A stretch of DNA of 64,000 nucleotides from NCBI GenBank assembly GCA_012932295.1, contig JAAONU010000001.1:23818461-23882460 (forward strand), in the 5' to 3' direction. The notes beneath the pieces are model-generated. The model was not told the DNA's origin, did not search any database, and was given only the letters and a program-made list of their open reading frames with translations. The stretch is from Cyclina sinensis (taxonomy: Eukaryota; Mollusca; Bivalvia; Venerida; Veneridae). Below, piece after piece: positions 11,601-23,824 of this stretch (position 1 is the first letter of the stretch; every line of letters begins with the position of its first letter). The position numbers and the translations under genes are program-made.

Positions 11601-14440
11601 TTACACAGATCCCATTTTGTGAAAAGTCTGGGATGTGTTTCCAGTTTCACCAGAATTTTTTTAACAAAAGTACAAACGATTTTAAGATGTAAATTATGTT
11701 GATTCATTATAATTGTTGCTTTCAAAAGTAACCACGACAGAAATATTTAAGTCTTAGAGAAAAGGAAACTTTTTCAATGAAAAACTGGTATTTATAATTA
11801 AATAATGAACACTTATCTTAATAAATCAATTGAATGTTGTAAGTTTGCCATATAAAAAGTCTCCAAGACACTGTTTTCTATAAATATTAAAATACGGCGG
11901 GGTCGCGGAAATATATGACAAACGGAATTTATCCGAGATTTTCACTCGCTGCCTTATGTTTAATTAACTAAATATTTGCTGAAATTGGTTTCCTACAATT
12001 TGTTAAGCTTGTCTTAAAACTACTTGACCTTTTCTTATAAATAAATCCGAGAATTAAAACAAAAATACCAAAAAGTATTTTAGTCATTTCCTTACACTGT
12101 TTAAAAGGTTAGAGTAACACTAGTAATGCATTGATGTTTAACCGTTTGCCTTTAAAATTAAGCATTCAATTAATTTGTTAAGTTGTACACAACAATTTTC
12201 TACTTTGGTGTACATCTAGTTATATTGACCCAATTCAACACCCGTTGATGGCTAAATGTGTTAATTGTGTATCGAGTGTCAACACAGGATTAATTCAATG
12301 AAAGTAGTAAAATGCGCTCTGATTGGTCAATGTTTGAAGGTAGTATGTATTGATCGCCGTTTCCGAGTATAAGCTCCGCCCATAACCGGAGCTGAGCTTA
12401 AATTCAATCTAGTGCTCATTACCCATACAATTGATACCATGTCTCACTATCGAAATACTGGAAATAGACATCGGCATCTGTTTTTTTTTATTATAATTAA
12501 ATTTCTTAAAATATAAATATTTCATTTCAATTCATGCTTTTCTTCTTTTAATATCATGTTTGAGCTTTTGAATGGTGAATAAAGTTGTATTCCATAATAA
12601 ACGCCGAATAAGCCTCTTCAGTGCTTTGATTCATTTTTTTTCTGTGGACAATTGTTTTTGCGTTTGTTTCGCTGTGCGAGTTGAAACATACAAGACTTAT
12701 ACAAGATTAATTTTGATGCAAAGCATCAAAGGCGGTGCACATGATAAATAATAAGTATATAAATTAAGCTAAACAATTGTACACGTGTGTAGTACATGTT
12801 GTACATTTTGATGATATAATCACGTTATTTACAGATGGGATGTAGAAAGATTTTAAAGGGGGACATTTGAATTATATCTATGTTTTAATCACTTTTATTG
12901 AAGTTGTGAAATCATGTGAATTCACTTTTCTTCAACAACATGACCATATATGAATGACTATATTCTCATAAAAAATCATTTGAACTTTCACTTTTTATGA
13001 AAATGGCATATTGTCTCCCTTTAAAATTAAAAATTGGGATAATTATCAAGTGTTCTTCGTCTGCGACACAATTCAGCAGTTGAATATTCCAAATGTCTAC
13101 TTTTGCTTTATTTCAACAATCTATACCCTTTTAATGATTTTAGTATGTTTAAACCTACTGTTTTGTGACTTTTTCTATTCTATCCTGGTTGCGCAACCAT
13201 GATAGACAGGATATAATCCAATTTTCACAAACTCAGATTTTCAATCTATTTCTTGAAGAAATGTTACGTTTCATTGTTTTTTTTTTTGTATGCATGAAGA
13301 AAATACCATCACACATGCAGTGGTCATAAGCCTTCAACGTACATTAAATACTATACTTTATATAGATTTGCAGCGACTGACCAAGGAACATTTTGGAACC
13401 ATCAATAGCAAATTAAGTGAATTGAAACAAGGATGACTTCAGTGATCGGAAAGTTTGAAAAGGGTTGCTAAGTTTACTTTCGAAAGTTTCTAGGCAGCCC
13501 AAGACATGTCAAAATTTCAAATTTAAACCTTGAATGACAATTCCAAGAATATGTTTTTCTTCCCACAGAGATTGAGAATTTGAGATCCATGGACGGTTAT
13601 TTCTGTAGAAGAGAACTGTAGAAGAGCATGGTCATTATAAATTATTTAAAATCACATCGCAATCTTGCTTTTTTCCCCGGTCTGTGTTTAAGAGAAAATT
13701 ATATCTAAGGAATTACCGTCTCTGGTAGGAAACGGGAAACGAATTTTTGTGTAGCAGTAGCAGTAATACAGTGAGTGTATTTCTGAAATTGGAACAAAGA
13801 GAGCTGCCGACCTGACAGTGCTTCCGATAGGTAATCAACTATGGAGTACACATTCTCCTATAATAGATGAATGGCTTTACTACTAAATATTTTCCTGTAT
13901 GCATAATATTCCCAGATTTGGTGAAAAATATACCAAGATACTTGTCTCTGAAGGTGTGTCCTCGATTTTGAAATAACAATTCCTGTGTTATCGACATCCA
14001 AAAAACAAAACCTTACATGTAATATCTTTTTTCGAATTCCACATTTCACAGTATGGTATTACATCATTTCAAATATTTTGTAATTTGTCTGCACTTAGAT
14101 AGCACCCGAAGTACAACTGGTACTCTATCATATTCATGGTTTAACGGTTTAGTGGCGTAGTGAACAGATATGGTTTTTTTTGTAACTATAACGACTGAAT
14201 TGACTCCAGCAAAGTAAGAATGTTCTTCAAATTCATCCTTGTGTCTGTATTCACAAAGACAGACTCATATCTTTATTATTGCATTAAAACGACAGATTTT
14301 GTACAGTTTCTACTTTCAAGATAAGTTTATACAAATCAATTTTATTTCGATTGTGACGAAAACTTTTAGCTAATAAAATCATTCTCAAATCTGTCCCTGG
14401 AACCAACCAATACTAAGTTATGAGAATAAAGTTTCTTGCT
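8630..14440. other. 5.8 kb without recognisable genes
   Basis: AT-rich DNA with only short unsupported open frames. A TAAA/AAAT microsatellite lies at 10060-10100. A small patch at 12325-12425 has an inverted CCAAT (gattggtca) and a GC-box-like ctccgccc upstream of an ATG, which could be promoter-like, but no gene follows that can be supported. Confidence 0.35.
10060..10100. repeat. (AAAT)n microsatellite
   Basis: Runs of ataa/aaat tetranucleotides (aataaataaataaataaat). Confidence 0.8.
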
Positions 14441-14448
14441 GAAGGAAA

Positions 14449-14549
14449 TAACCGATGCCGACACGGCCGCTGACGGGGTTCAAACTCGTGTCCTGACTAG
14501 CGATCCTTAGATTACAAGTCCGACCTTTTAACCACTCGGCTTCACCTTT
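14449..14549 (-). repeat. tRNA-derived SINE fragment
   Basis: The reverse complement starts gaagccgagtggttaaaag (A-box-like, as in class II tRNA genes), has an anticodon-arm-like cttgtaatctaag, and carries a B-box-like gagtttgaacccc. Pairing is too poor for a functional tRNA, so a SINE head is preferred. Confidence 0.5.
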
Positions 14550-15520
14550 CTTTATATAGCTACAGTTGAAAGAATTAACAAAGATTTGCATTTCAGATTA
14601 AGTAGCAACACACTGCTATATTACATGCAGTGAATACACAAGTACTTGCAGCGCTTTGATTTCATTAAATCCGTAATTTTTTTATCAAAAACTTTTAATT
14701 AAAAATACAAACTTACCTGATTTGGATCAATTTATTTTTAAAATTCATAAATACGATTTATGAAGTGACATATTTTAAGTGATGTACAGAATAATCGGAT
14801 TTTTTTACATTGATAATGATCCAAGATTCTCCCAAATTGATAACGTCAGCGCATGGTACTAAATGAAACAGTATCCAAAATATAGGCGTTGCCGTTCTCG
14901 GCGCCGCCAATAATGCTTCCAACATATCTTTAAAAAACACCGTCCTGTTGTCGAAAAAGTAAACAAAATTTATAATTCTAATTTAAATGGTTCCTGTAAC
15001 ACTATATAATGTCGTTCAATATGAGTTGGCCTGAAATTAACAAAAAATAACTTAATTATTGGTCTAAACTGGGTCCAAATATTAGAGTTGTACGGTTTAA
15101 AGCGAACTGCGTTAGTGGATATCGGAACGCGGACACACTTATGGGACAGTTTCATTTATAAGCCGTAAAACAAAACATTTTAACTAATCTTTATTTTTCA
15201 TGACTTTATTTAAAATTTACATGATTAGTCCAATTTCCTTCCTTCTACAGACGAGTGCAGCACATATTTGAATACTTCTAGCAAGCAGCCGCCTCGGGTG
15301 GCGTCATACGGGACTGACGCTTCTATCACATTTTATTTCAAATGGTGTGTTCTACCAAAACTCTGCAATGCCCTATATAATGATTAACACGTAAAGATGT
15401 CTTCTTTCTTCCCCATGTTTTCTTCGCAGTTGTGCAGCAGAATATGGAGTAAAAACAGGGTACCTATTTGGATAATTTATGTCACCTAATAAAAAGCAAT
15501 AATCTGGAAATTATGGTGGC
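14550..15520. other. non-coding DNA
   Basis: No supported feature. Short minus-strand open frames here have no recognisable content. Confidence 0.35.
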
Positions 15521-15540
15521 TGATTTGTGCCATGTTGTAT

Positions 15541-15690
15541 GAGCGTGTTTTCGGGGCGAAAATGCGAAAACACAAAATACCTTTTTCGCGTGGCGGGGCG
15601 AAAACGCGAAAACCCGCCAGGCAAAAACATGACTAATTGTATATTTGGCGTGTTTTCGCCAGGCGACCTTTCGCCCCGCCACACAAAAAC
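15541..15690. repeat. palindrome-rich 'gcgaaaac' motif cluster
   Basis: GC-rich islet in AT-rich DNA built from repeated ggcgaaaacgcgaaaac-like motifs in both orientations. A 14-bp perfect inverted repeat (gtggcggggcgaaa at 15590-15603 and its complement at 15669-15682) encloses 65 bp. Open frames on both strands here are products of the low-complexity motif, not genes. Confidence 0.6.
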
Positions 15691-15814
15691 ACGCAACATT
15701 CTATGTGTTATGTCTTTACCAACAGTTGGTCGTATCTTTGCATGGCGGGCGAATACGACAAATTATAACGGGCCAACCTTGCTCACCAGAGCAAATGGTC
15801 GGAGATTATAGACG

Positions 15815-16678
15815 ATGTTAAGGCGAAAACAGATAGATCGGCTGGATCAAGGAACCAGAGAGCTCTACCATTCAGTTTCAAACAAACAGTTAAGGGACCG
15901 CGTGTCAACGAACTTCAGCTCACTGTTATCAAAAAGACAGGAAAATATAGAAAGTGATCCAATAAGGTAGGAACTATACCTATAATCATACAGTTATATT
16001 CTGCTAAAGTTGTAAATATAAAACCTCTTAGTATAAAACTTACCCTAATTCATTCTTATTTAATATTGTACCTTTGCCTCAACGCCACTACATCCGCCTG
16101 TTTATACATAAACTAGCATGTCGGCTATTTCTAAATGGAATCTTGTTAAAGCAATAAGAGAATCGATCGTGTTGACTACCCTAGATTTTGACAAGATTCA
16201 CAACAGAACAATGTACGGATATGACACGAGGCGCGAGGAAATGACATCGGAAACGTGTCATTAGTTACTACATATGATTTTTGCATTTTTTTATCAAACA
16301 GTTATTAGTAAAAAGCTCAGTTTATGTTATATTTCAGAAATGCACTGAATGACATAAGAAACATGGAGCGGCGATTGGTTCAGGCGCGACAGCAGCGCCA
16401 ACCTCCTGAGCAAGAACCTGCAGCAGTGCCTGTACCTCCAAATCCGGTGGGTCGCCCTCCGTTGGACATGCGAGACGAAGCTCGCAGCTGCACTTTTAAG
16501 TAAGAGCGAACAGGAGCAGCAGCCAGCTAGGCAAAGACGTAGACCGCGGAAAAGACCTCTGGCAGATCTTGTGCGGGAAAATCACACACAAAATAACAGA
16601 CTTATGATGAAGAAAATGCCCAAAATTTCAAGAGAACTGGACATCAGTTCTGATGACGACACTACTGAGAGTGATTGA
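15815..16678 (+). CDS. unrecognised two-exon coding candidate with a frameshift
   Basis: Exon 1 (15815-15966) starts at an ATG preceded by an in-frame TAG and encodes MLRRKQIDRLDQGTREL..., ending in codon ATA plus AG before GTAGGA. Exon 2 starts at 16338 after atttcag and completes the codon (PI-R-NALNDIRNMERRLVQARQQ), so frame and phase agree across a 371-nt intron. The exon-2 frame stops at 16501-16503, but the next frame is open through it and continues as SEQEQQPARQRRRPRKRPL...RELDISSDDDTTESD to TGA at 16676-16678. A one-base error or mutation near 16490-16504 would join them. The protein would be about 165 residues, charged and helical, with an Arg-rich stretch and an acidic Ser/Asp tail: nuclear-protein-like, possibly transposon-associated. 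I do not recognise the family. It may be a recent pseudogene. Confidence 0.4.
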
Positions 16679-16679
16679 C

Positions 16680-18713
16680 TTGAACGCTATAATTAAGTCA
16701 AATATTAAAATATGGTTTTTTTGTGTATTTCTTCAAAAAAAGCAATGCAATACATTTGCTTTGCCTTTGAAGTTATTGAGAAAAAACCCTAGATATGTAG
16801 CATGTCCGTTGTCCATCTTCATATCCGATTGTAGCACGTGCATCTCTAATAGGACCCAGGCCGAACCACGATGTCCGCACTTATACGAGACCAACAGCCG
16901 TATTATTTTGCAAGGTTATCGCAGCTGCTATAACTTATATACATAAGAATTTGTAGAATATACTAAATCTTGAATAAGTCTCAGCAAAAACTACCCATGA
17001 TAATGTAATTCAGCGGCCAAAAATAAGGTAAAGAACTTTTGTAGAGTACAAATTAACATAACTGCAGCAGTGTTCTCTTCAAGTTTATCTGCAACTGACA
17101 GATTTTTGCCAATGTCCCTTTAAGGAAAAGACTGGGAGCTTGTTTTCCAATCAGAAATTACAAGTGTGATCATATTATTTGGCTGTATAAAAACCAAGGA
17201 ACAATATTTCAAATACAAAAATAATTATGTCTAAACTTTGTTGTCGTTCCATACACAAAATAAGCAGAACAACTTTCTTACAAAACTATTTTGAAACGAC
17301 CCCTTAAGGTGTTTTCTTTTTTGAAAGAGCGCCTCATTTGTCCCCTTTCTCTGGGGCCTCAGCTGACTTTGCAAAGTCAGGTGTATCAGCCAGTATTGAC
17401 ATGCTGATCTTTTGAGCGCCGCCCATTCAACTCTCGGAACACTACGGCAACCGTCGCAAATACTTTCATAGGGTTTGTACGAAGTAGGCGGAAATAGCCG
17501 AGTGGTTACGTTCATAAGTTGCACGAGGGTCTGAGGTGAACATATGTAAATTTCTTTCACGCTTGTTTGTTCGCTCACTATAAAAAGGTCAGTTCTGGAA
17601 TTTCAGTCATGAGCTTTCTTTTTTTTTTGATAGCATACTTTAGTTTGTTTACTATGTTAACTAAGTAATGGTGAAACTGATTTGGCTTTTGAAGGTAAGT
17701 TGGTTTATTACCTTACACTGTTTTCCTTTTTAAAATTATATTGACATGAGTTATTCTGATATTTGTCTTTTTCTTCGTCACTGATTTCTTGAAATTCAAA
17801 TTTAGGCAAAAAGTTATGCAGTGCTTTTGTCATTTTATTTTTGGAGAAATTGAAAACAAAGTTGAAAAAAACATGTTTGTGCCATTTTATTTCTATTCAC
17901 CTAGTCTCTGTCTGTTCTTTTTAAAATCTGCTTAAATTTTTATTGCCAGTTTGCTTTCTTAGATTCAGAGATTTTGTTTTCAGTTTTCTTTTTTACCCTT
18001 GATTACTTAGACGTTTGTGTTGCACAGACTTAGACTTATGTAAAAACTGATAAGCATGCAACAGTCAAGTTTCACTCCAAATGGTGATTCTTCTTTTTTC
18101 AGAGTGAAATAGTACTTTGACCAGATTGAAAAAGTACCATTGATGTTTACCTGTAAACAAGGGTTGAGTGACAAGAGATTAGCCCTGTATGCTGAACTGA
18201 TTTGTTGTAAGCACAGAAATTGCAGTTCCCTCTCCAAGAAGTGTAGTAAAAATATTGTCAAGAGAGTGGTAAGTAAAATAGCCATTGTCTTTTAATTACT
18301 TTAGATTAGGCAAGCCCAATCTAATATACTTATATGGAGAGAGACATTCACAGAATTATACAGACTCTTGCTTTGTACATTTCAGCGATCCTGTCAGCTT
18401 GAAAGAGTACTCGAAACCTAATATTTCTGAATACCATTAAGACTATGCAGAAGCAATCATTCTGGTTTTGTTTGCTGTACATAATATTGTCTTTACCTAA
18501 AGTATATATGACTATTTCCTTTGCGGAGGAGGTTCAGTACTGGCTTTTTGTCCAGGAAAACTGCCAAACTGTGCTCTTAATACTGAAATACTGACTCAAA
18601 CTGAAATGACCCTAAAAAATAGTTTTTTTGTCCTTGGTTGTACAGTATTTGGACTGAAGCTCGTTCAAAGTTGATAAAATTTGTACATCTAAAGATTGCA
18701 TCTTTATGTTTAG
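16680..18713. other. non-coding DNA
   Basis: No supported gene. A SINE-like 'agccgagtggtta' A-box motif occurs near 17493. A near-perfect hairpin (ttagattaggc / gcccaatctaa, 2-nt loop, one mismatch) lies at 18301-18324. Confidence 0.35.
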
Positions 18714-20850
18714 CTCACATGGGCACAAAGTGCTCATGGTAAGCTTTTGTGATCAGTCATTTTCCGTCATTGTTTATCGTTGGTCAGTCTTTTCTGCATC
18801 CTCCATCAACAACTGACCACAAATGGCATTCTTTTCTAAATCATAAAGTTGATAAAATAAGGCATGGCTGTTGACTGCAAAGATCAATTTAGGTCACATG
18901 TTTTTATAACATTGTGAAAGTTGTCTGTCTGTCTGGAGTGTAACTCAAAAACCATAAATGAAGGTATTTATTCAAGACATTGAGAGTAAGTGCAGTGCAA
19001 AAGAACCATATCATTCATCTTGTCTAGTTATTGCATTATCTCCCTTTAGTACATTTTGCACTTCCAGGGTATAACTCTAAAACTATTAATGGTAATTAAT
19101 TAAAATTGGGCACATTGTCAAAGTAAAGTGAAGTGTTTAAGAACTATGACTCTGAATGCCCCTATTTTAGAGTTAGTTCCCTTTATAATTTCTGTAAATG
19201 TAATAATGCTTGTCCAGAGCATAATTCTAAAATTATACAAAGAATTTAGTTGATATTAAAGAAATTGATAGTGTATACATGAAGTGCATTGTTGAATAAA
19301 TATAATTCTGCATTCATTCTTCACTCATCTCCCTTTATTTTATTTTTAATGCTTGTGCTGAGCATAACTCTGTCAGTATTCAACAGGTTAAGTTGATATA
19401 ATACATGTTGATAGACGGCAAACAGAAGTGCATTATCAAAGAACTAACTCTACAATGCCATTTTTTTTAGTTACCTCTCTTTGTATATGTATAGTTTATT
19501 CAGAAAAATAAAAGCTGTTGATTGTATATGCTTGATATTCGAACCAATGATTGAAAGTGCAGTGTTTAAAAATTACAACACTGCCATGCCCATTTTTTAA
19601 AATTACCTCTCTTTATTATATTATGCTCATTCAGAGAAAATTTTAAAAGCTGTTGAAGGTTTATGCTTGATAATCAAAACAATGCTTGAAAATAGTGTTT
19701 AACAAGAACCACCGCAAGCTGGGACCATGCTCGACTTTTTCCTATTTCCAAAGGCAAACAAATCAGAGGAAGCATATAGTGGTGAAAGGAATTTTAAATG
19801 AAACATCATTTGGAAATATAATTATCAAATTCATCCATACCAACTTTTGCTAAATTCAATAATTTGATTTTGCCTGTCAAGGTCATTTAAAGGTCAAGAT
19901 CACACTTGAAAGAATCAAAATGTAGGAATTGTCATAAATATAGTTTTGTCCAAGTAATGAATAATTAATCATGTCGGCCAATGTCATTTGTGTTGTTTTG
20001 TCCAAGTATAAATCAAATCCAACAATAAACAACAAAGTTATGGCAAATTTTAGCAAATTTCAATAATTTGACCTTGACTGTCAAGGTCATTTAAGAGTCA
20101 AGGTCATTCTTGAAAGAATCAAAATGTCGGATGTTTCGTAAGTGTTGTTTTGGCCAAGTATGAATCAAATCAATAAATAAATGAGAAAGTTATGACAATT
20201 TAAGCAAAATTCAATTATCTGACATTGATGGTCAAGGTTATTTTTAGGTTGTGGTCACATCTGAGTTATTCACATGTCGGTTTTGTCATAATTGTTGTTT
20301 TGTCCAAGTATGAGTCAAATCCAACAATAAACAACAAAGTTATGACAATTTAAGCAAAATTAAATAATTTGACCTTGACACTCGCGGTCATTTTAAGGTT
20401 AAAGCTAGGTCACACTTGAATAATTTAGCATGTCGGCTTTGTCATAAGTGACGTGTTGTTTTCTCCAAGTCTGATTAAAATCTAACCATATATAACAAAT
20501 TTATGGCAAATTTTAGCAAAATTCAATAATTTAACCTTGGCTGTCAAGGTCATTTAAAGGTAAAGGTCAAACTTGACATAATCATAATGTTGGATTTGTC
20601 ATATGTGTTGTTTTGTCCAAGTATGAATCAAATCAATAAAAAAATGAGAAAGTTATAACAATTTAAGCAAAATTCAATCATCTGACCTTGACAGTCAAGG
20701 TCATTTTTACGTCATGGTCATATTCGAGTTATTCAACATGTCGGTTTTGTCATAAGTGTTGATTTGTGCAAGTATAAATCAAATTCAACCATAAACAACA
20801 AAGTTATGGCCAATTTTAAATTATATTTTATTTATTTCCAGCACATTTAT
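18711..20850 (+). repeat. tandem-core dispersed repeat (Helentron/pearl-like), 3' end unclear
   Basis: It begins tagctcacatgggcacaaag, an imperfect hairpin, then gctttgtgatc-like and cgtc-rich sequence as in the element at 41667. Two diverged tandem cores follow: about 18.9-19.7 kb (units with 'gcataactct...aaaac') and 19.85-20.83 kb. No clear 3' terminal hairpin was found, so the right end is arbitrary. Confidence 0.55.
19850..20830 (+). repeat. ~170-bp tandem units rich in 'gaccttgac...caaggtc'
   Basis: About six diverged units, each with caaggtcatttaaaggtcaa, 'gttgttttgtccaagtatga' and 'aaagttatggcaa'. The same unit occurs inverted at 33.0-33.65 kb and 34.6-35.0 kb. Confidence 0.75.
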
Positions 20851-21011
20851 AGTATATTGATTGAAGAAACGTGAAAGCTAGAAAGCATAAAACTTTTGCC
20901 TGTATATCCCTTTAATAGAGGACAAATAGAGGTAGTGTAGTATCAAAGAACTATAGCTCTACCATGCCACTTACAAAATTCTCACACTTCAAAATTTTTC
21001 ATTATGCTTAC

Positions 21012-21451
21012 TTAAAGAGGCTGTACTCCAGATTTGACATAAAAAATCTTTTTTCATAAATTATATATATAGATGCCGTGAGATTATAACAACATAATCT
21101 TTTACTTCAAAATTGATTATAAAAGTCAAAATAGAATAAAAAAAATATTTTCGCTCCAGCCTGATTTGAACTCTGGACCCTCATGTTAACAAAATATTTC
21201 CAATGCTTTTACTGTCACCACCATCGCCGCATGTGATATTACAGATATTTACTTTAAATCTTATACAATATAGTTATACCGTTGCGTTACGGTATAGCAC
21301 TTTGAAAGGGAAAAAAATCAATTTATAATGTAATTATTTCAGTTATTTTTTGTCAGTAAGTTATTTTTTAAGCATTAGTCATAAATATTACAAGAAATTT
21401 ATAATACAAGAAAACTTTCTTTTTTTGTCATCTGGAGCACAGCCCCTTTAA
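21012..21451. mobile_element. MITE with ~22-bp inverted ends and TTAA termini
   Basis: The left end ttaaagaggctgtactccag and the reverse complement of the right end ttaaaggggctgtgctccag differ at two positions. TTAA occurs at both extremes (21012-21015 and 21448-21451), as in piggyBac-type insertions, but this could also be part of the inverted repeat. The 440-bp interior has no transposase. A reversed B-box-like gatttgaactctgg lies inside. Confidence 0.6.
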
Positions 21452-23040
21452 GAGAACAACTTAAAAACTATTGAATGTTTATGCCTGATGTTCAAAACAA
21501 TGATTGAAAGTGGACTGTTTAAACATCATTAAACCACTGGCCATAAGCCCATTTTAAATTAGTGCTACTATGGGGAGCATCCAACAGTTCTGCCAATTTT
21601 TTGTTCAAATTATATCCTAGTGACTAGTTTTTGCCACACCCTGAGGGTCATGTGTTACAAGAAATACATCTTTATAAAAAATAGTCTGAGACTGTTACAT
21701 TAAAAACCTAGCTGGTCAAAAGCAAAATTGTCTAGAACTTGGATATTTTATGTGATTTTTTTTCTTTTTGAAGACATCCCCTCTATCAAGACTGTTAAAA
21801 TTATGCCCTTTGTTTTAAATGTATACTCAACCCTGGGTCACATGTTAAGATTTATTTAAGAAATGTCTGAAAAGAAAAGGACTTAATAGAGTTTGTAGCA
21901 TAATTTCACTCACCTCTATAAAATTATCTAAATCATATGATCCAGGTTTCACTATTTCTTAAAGTTTGAAAAGCTTATGAAAATCCAAATTGTCTGTCTT
22001 CATGTTCTATTATCTCTGAAACTGTAAGAGCTATATTGATGGTGTTTCATAGGAATGTCAGGTAGCATCTTGTGCCCAAATTTTTCATGATCACTCCGTA
22101 ACTTTGACATTCATGTTTCAGTTTTATTCAACAAATACTGCAGAAGTGGCATTATAATTATTAGGTCCTGCATGGCCACATTGTGTGCTGTTGCACTTAA
22201 AGACAAACATTCTACATCTGTATATTTTGTTTTCTGTCTCTTGAAGTGTTGCAATAAATCACAAAAACATACATATCTATGTGAATCCTAGTGTTTTGTT
22301 TTATTTAAGCAAAGAAATCTCCTCCTTTGACATATATATACAGATATACACATAACAGATCATATGTCTCAAGGCACATAAGAATTGATGTTTTTTTGTG
22401 GAGGATGGGAGTCTAGTACTGGTCCTTCCAGGAAGTCAGGTTATGTAATGTGCTACCCTGACAGGACTTTAGACTATTTACTTCATCTTTGTATGGAAAC
22501 CGACTATGAATAAATATTGTATTGTGTATTGTATTATAGGTAGAATATACTTGCTATGGCAACAAGAATGAAAAATTCAAGTCTTCTTATTTAAAACCAT
22601 CATGCCTAGAGCTTTGAAATAAGGAAGTTAGCATTTTGTAGTAGACGGTTGACCTGTGCAAATTGTTCAGAATATGTCCCATGGATCTCTGTTGGCCACA
22701 CCAGAAGTTCATGCTTTATAAGAAATGTACAAGAAAAAGCATCTTTTATGAATCTGGACGGAATCCTGGAATGGAATCTTGGAACTCAAAAGCAAAATAC
22801 TGATGCAGAATTGAGGACCGAATCTTTTCCTGGTCACATTAATGCAATCCTTATCATACTGTCGTTATATTTACAATTCTCATGAAAATAGATTACAAAT
22901 TACCATTTAGTCGATCCCTTCTTATTTTATTTTGAAACTGGATACAAAGAATAGGACATGTAATTTATCATGTAATAAGCAAGTGCTATTCTGACATGTA
23001 TGACAAAATACAAGATCTGAAACCTTGTTATTAATAAATA
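21452..23040. other. non-coding repeat-derived DNA
   Basis: Diverged repeat material. The stretch ending near 22540 with attgtattgtgtattgtatt resembles a LINE or SINE 3' tail. The open frame at 22649-22885 has no recognisable domain. Confidence 0.35.
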
Positions 23041-23140
23041 NNNNNNNNNNNNNNNNNNNNNNNNNNNNNNNNNNNNNNNNNNNNNNNNNNNNNNNNNNNN
23101 NNNNNNNNNNNNNNNNNNNNNNNNNNNNNNNNNNNNNNNN
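23041..23140. other. assembly gap (100 N)
   Basis: Exactly 100 N, the conventional filler for a gap of unknown size. Coding exons could be hidden here. Confidence 0.99.
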
Positions 23141-23824
23141 AAAATGTGTAAATAAGAGATAACATCTCTGAGTTTATTCAGAATTTGCAATTTTGTCATT
23201 TGCTTGTGTTTTGCTCGTCCATACAATATCTTTTTGCAGGTTTGTCAAATGATCCCTTTAGTAATTAACTGGTCTATAAATTACCTGTTTGTTGCTTGTT
23301 GTTATATTACCCAAAAACTGTTGTGATGAAAAAAAGTTGTGGTGTGTTTCAAAATACCGTGGGAAATAAAAAACAATTGAGTTAGGAATAAATAACAGGA
23401 AATTAAGTGAATCATGTCTGAAGTATAGACAGTCTTTATGTAATATGTCAGAATGTCAAACACATAATATTGTCATGCTTAAAAAAAATTCACATTAATT
23501 TTTGTTTTTATTTGCTTAAAGTAGCATTTGATTCTGTTGAATTCTTTATAAGGCTTTTACATATTTTCATATTAATGTCATTTGATCAGTTTTTAATTTT
23601 GAGTTATTTTTCATAATTATATTTTTTGAAAAAGTAAATGTCAGCATTTTCATTTGAAGGTCAAAATGAAACGTAGCTTTCTTCAGTGATACATTTTCTA
23701 ATTCCTTTATTCCAGTTACTGGTATTGTGAGGCTTGTGACTTTTGATCCCTACACAAAACTTAGTCCCAGTAACTAGTATTCTTTTCAAAATATTCATTT
23801 CATATTCATGCTGTCCTAAACTAG
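23141..23824. other. non-coding DNA
   Basis: AT-rich, no supported feature before the 37-bp array. Confidence 0.4.

Noticed and set aside
12325..12500. Possible promoter and start (CCAAT, GC box, ATG) for the missing transporter exon
   Set aside because: The frame after the ATG runs into a T tract and does not resemble the N terminus of an ABCC protein; the motifs are short enough to occur by chance.
15482..15811. Open frames on both strands in the gcgaaaac cluster
   Set aside because: Low-complexity palindromic motif read in several frames; no start or splice context and no recognisable domain.
17231..17578. 115-residue minus-strand open frame
   Set aside because: No recognisable domain; it overlaps SINE-like sequence on the plus strand and has no splice or promoter context.
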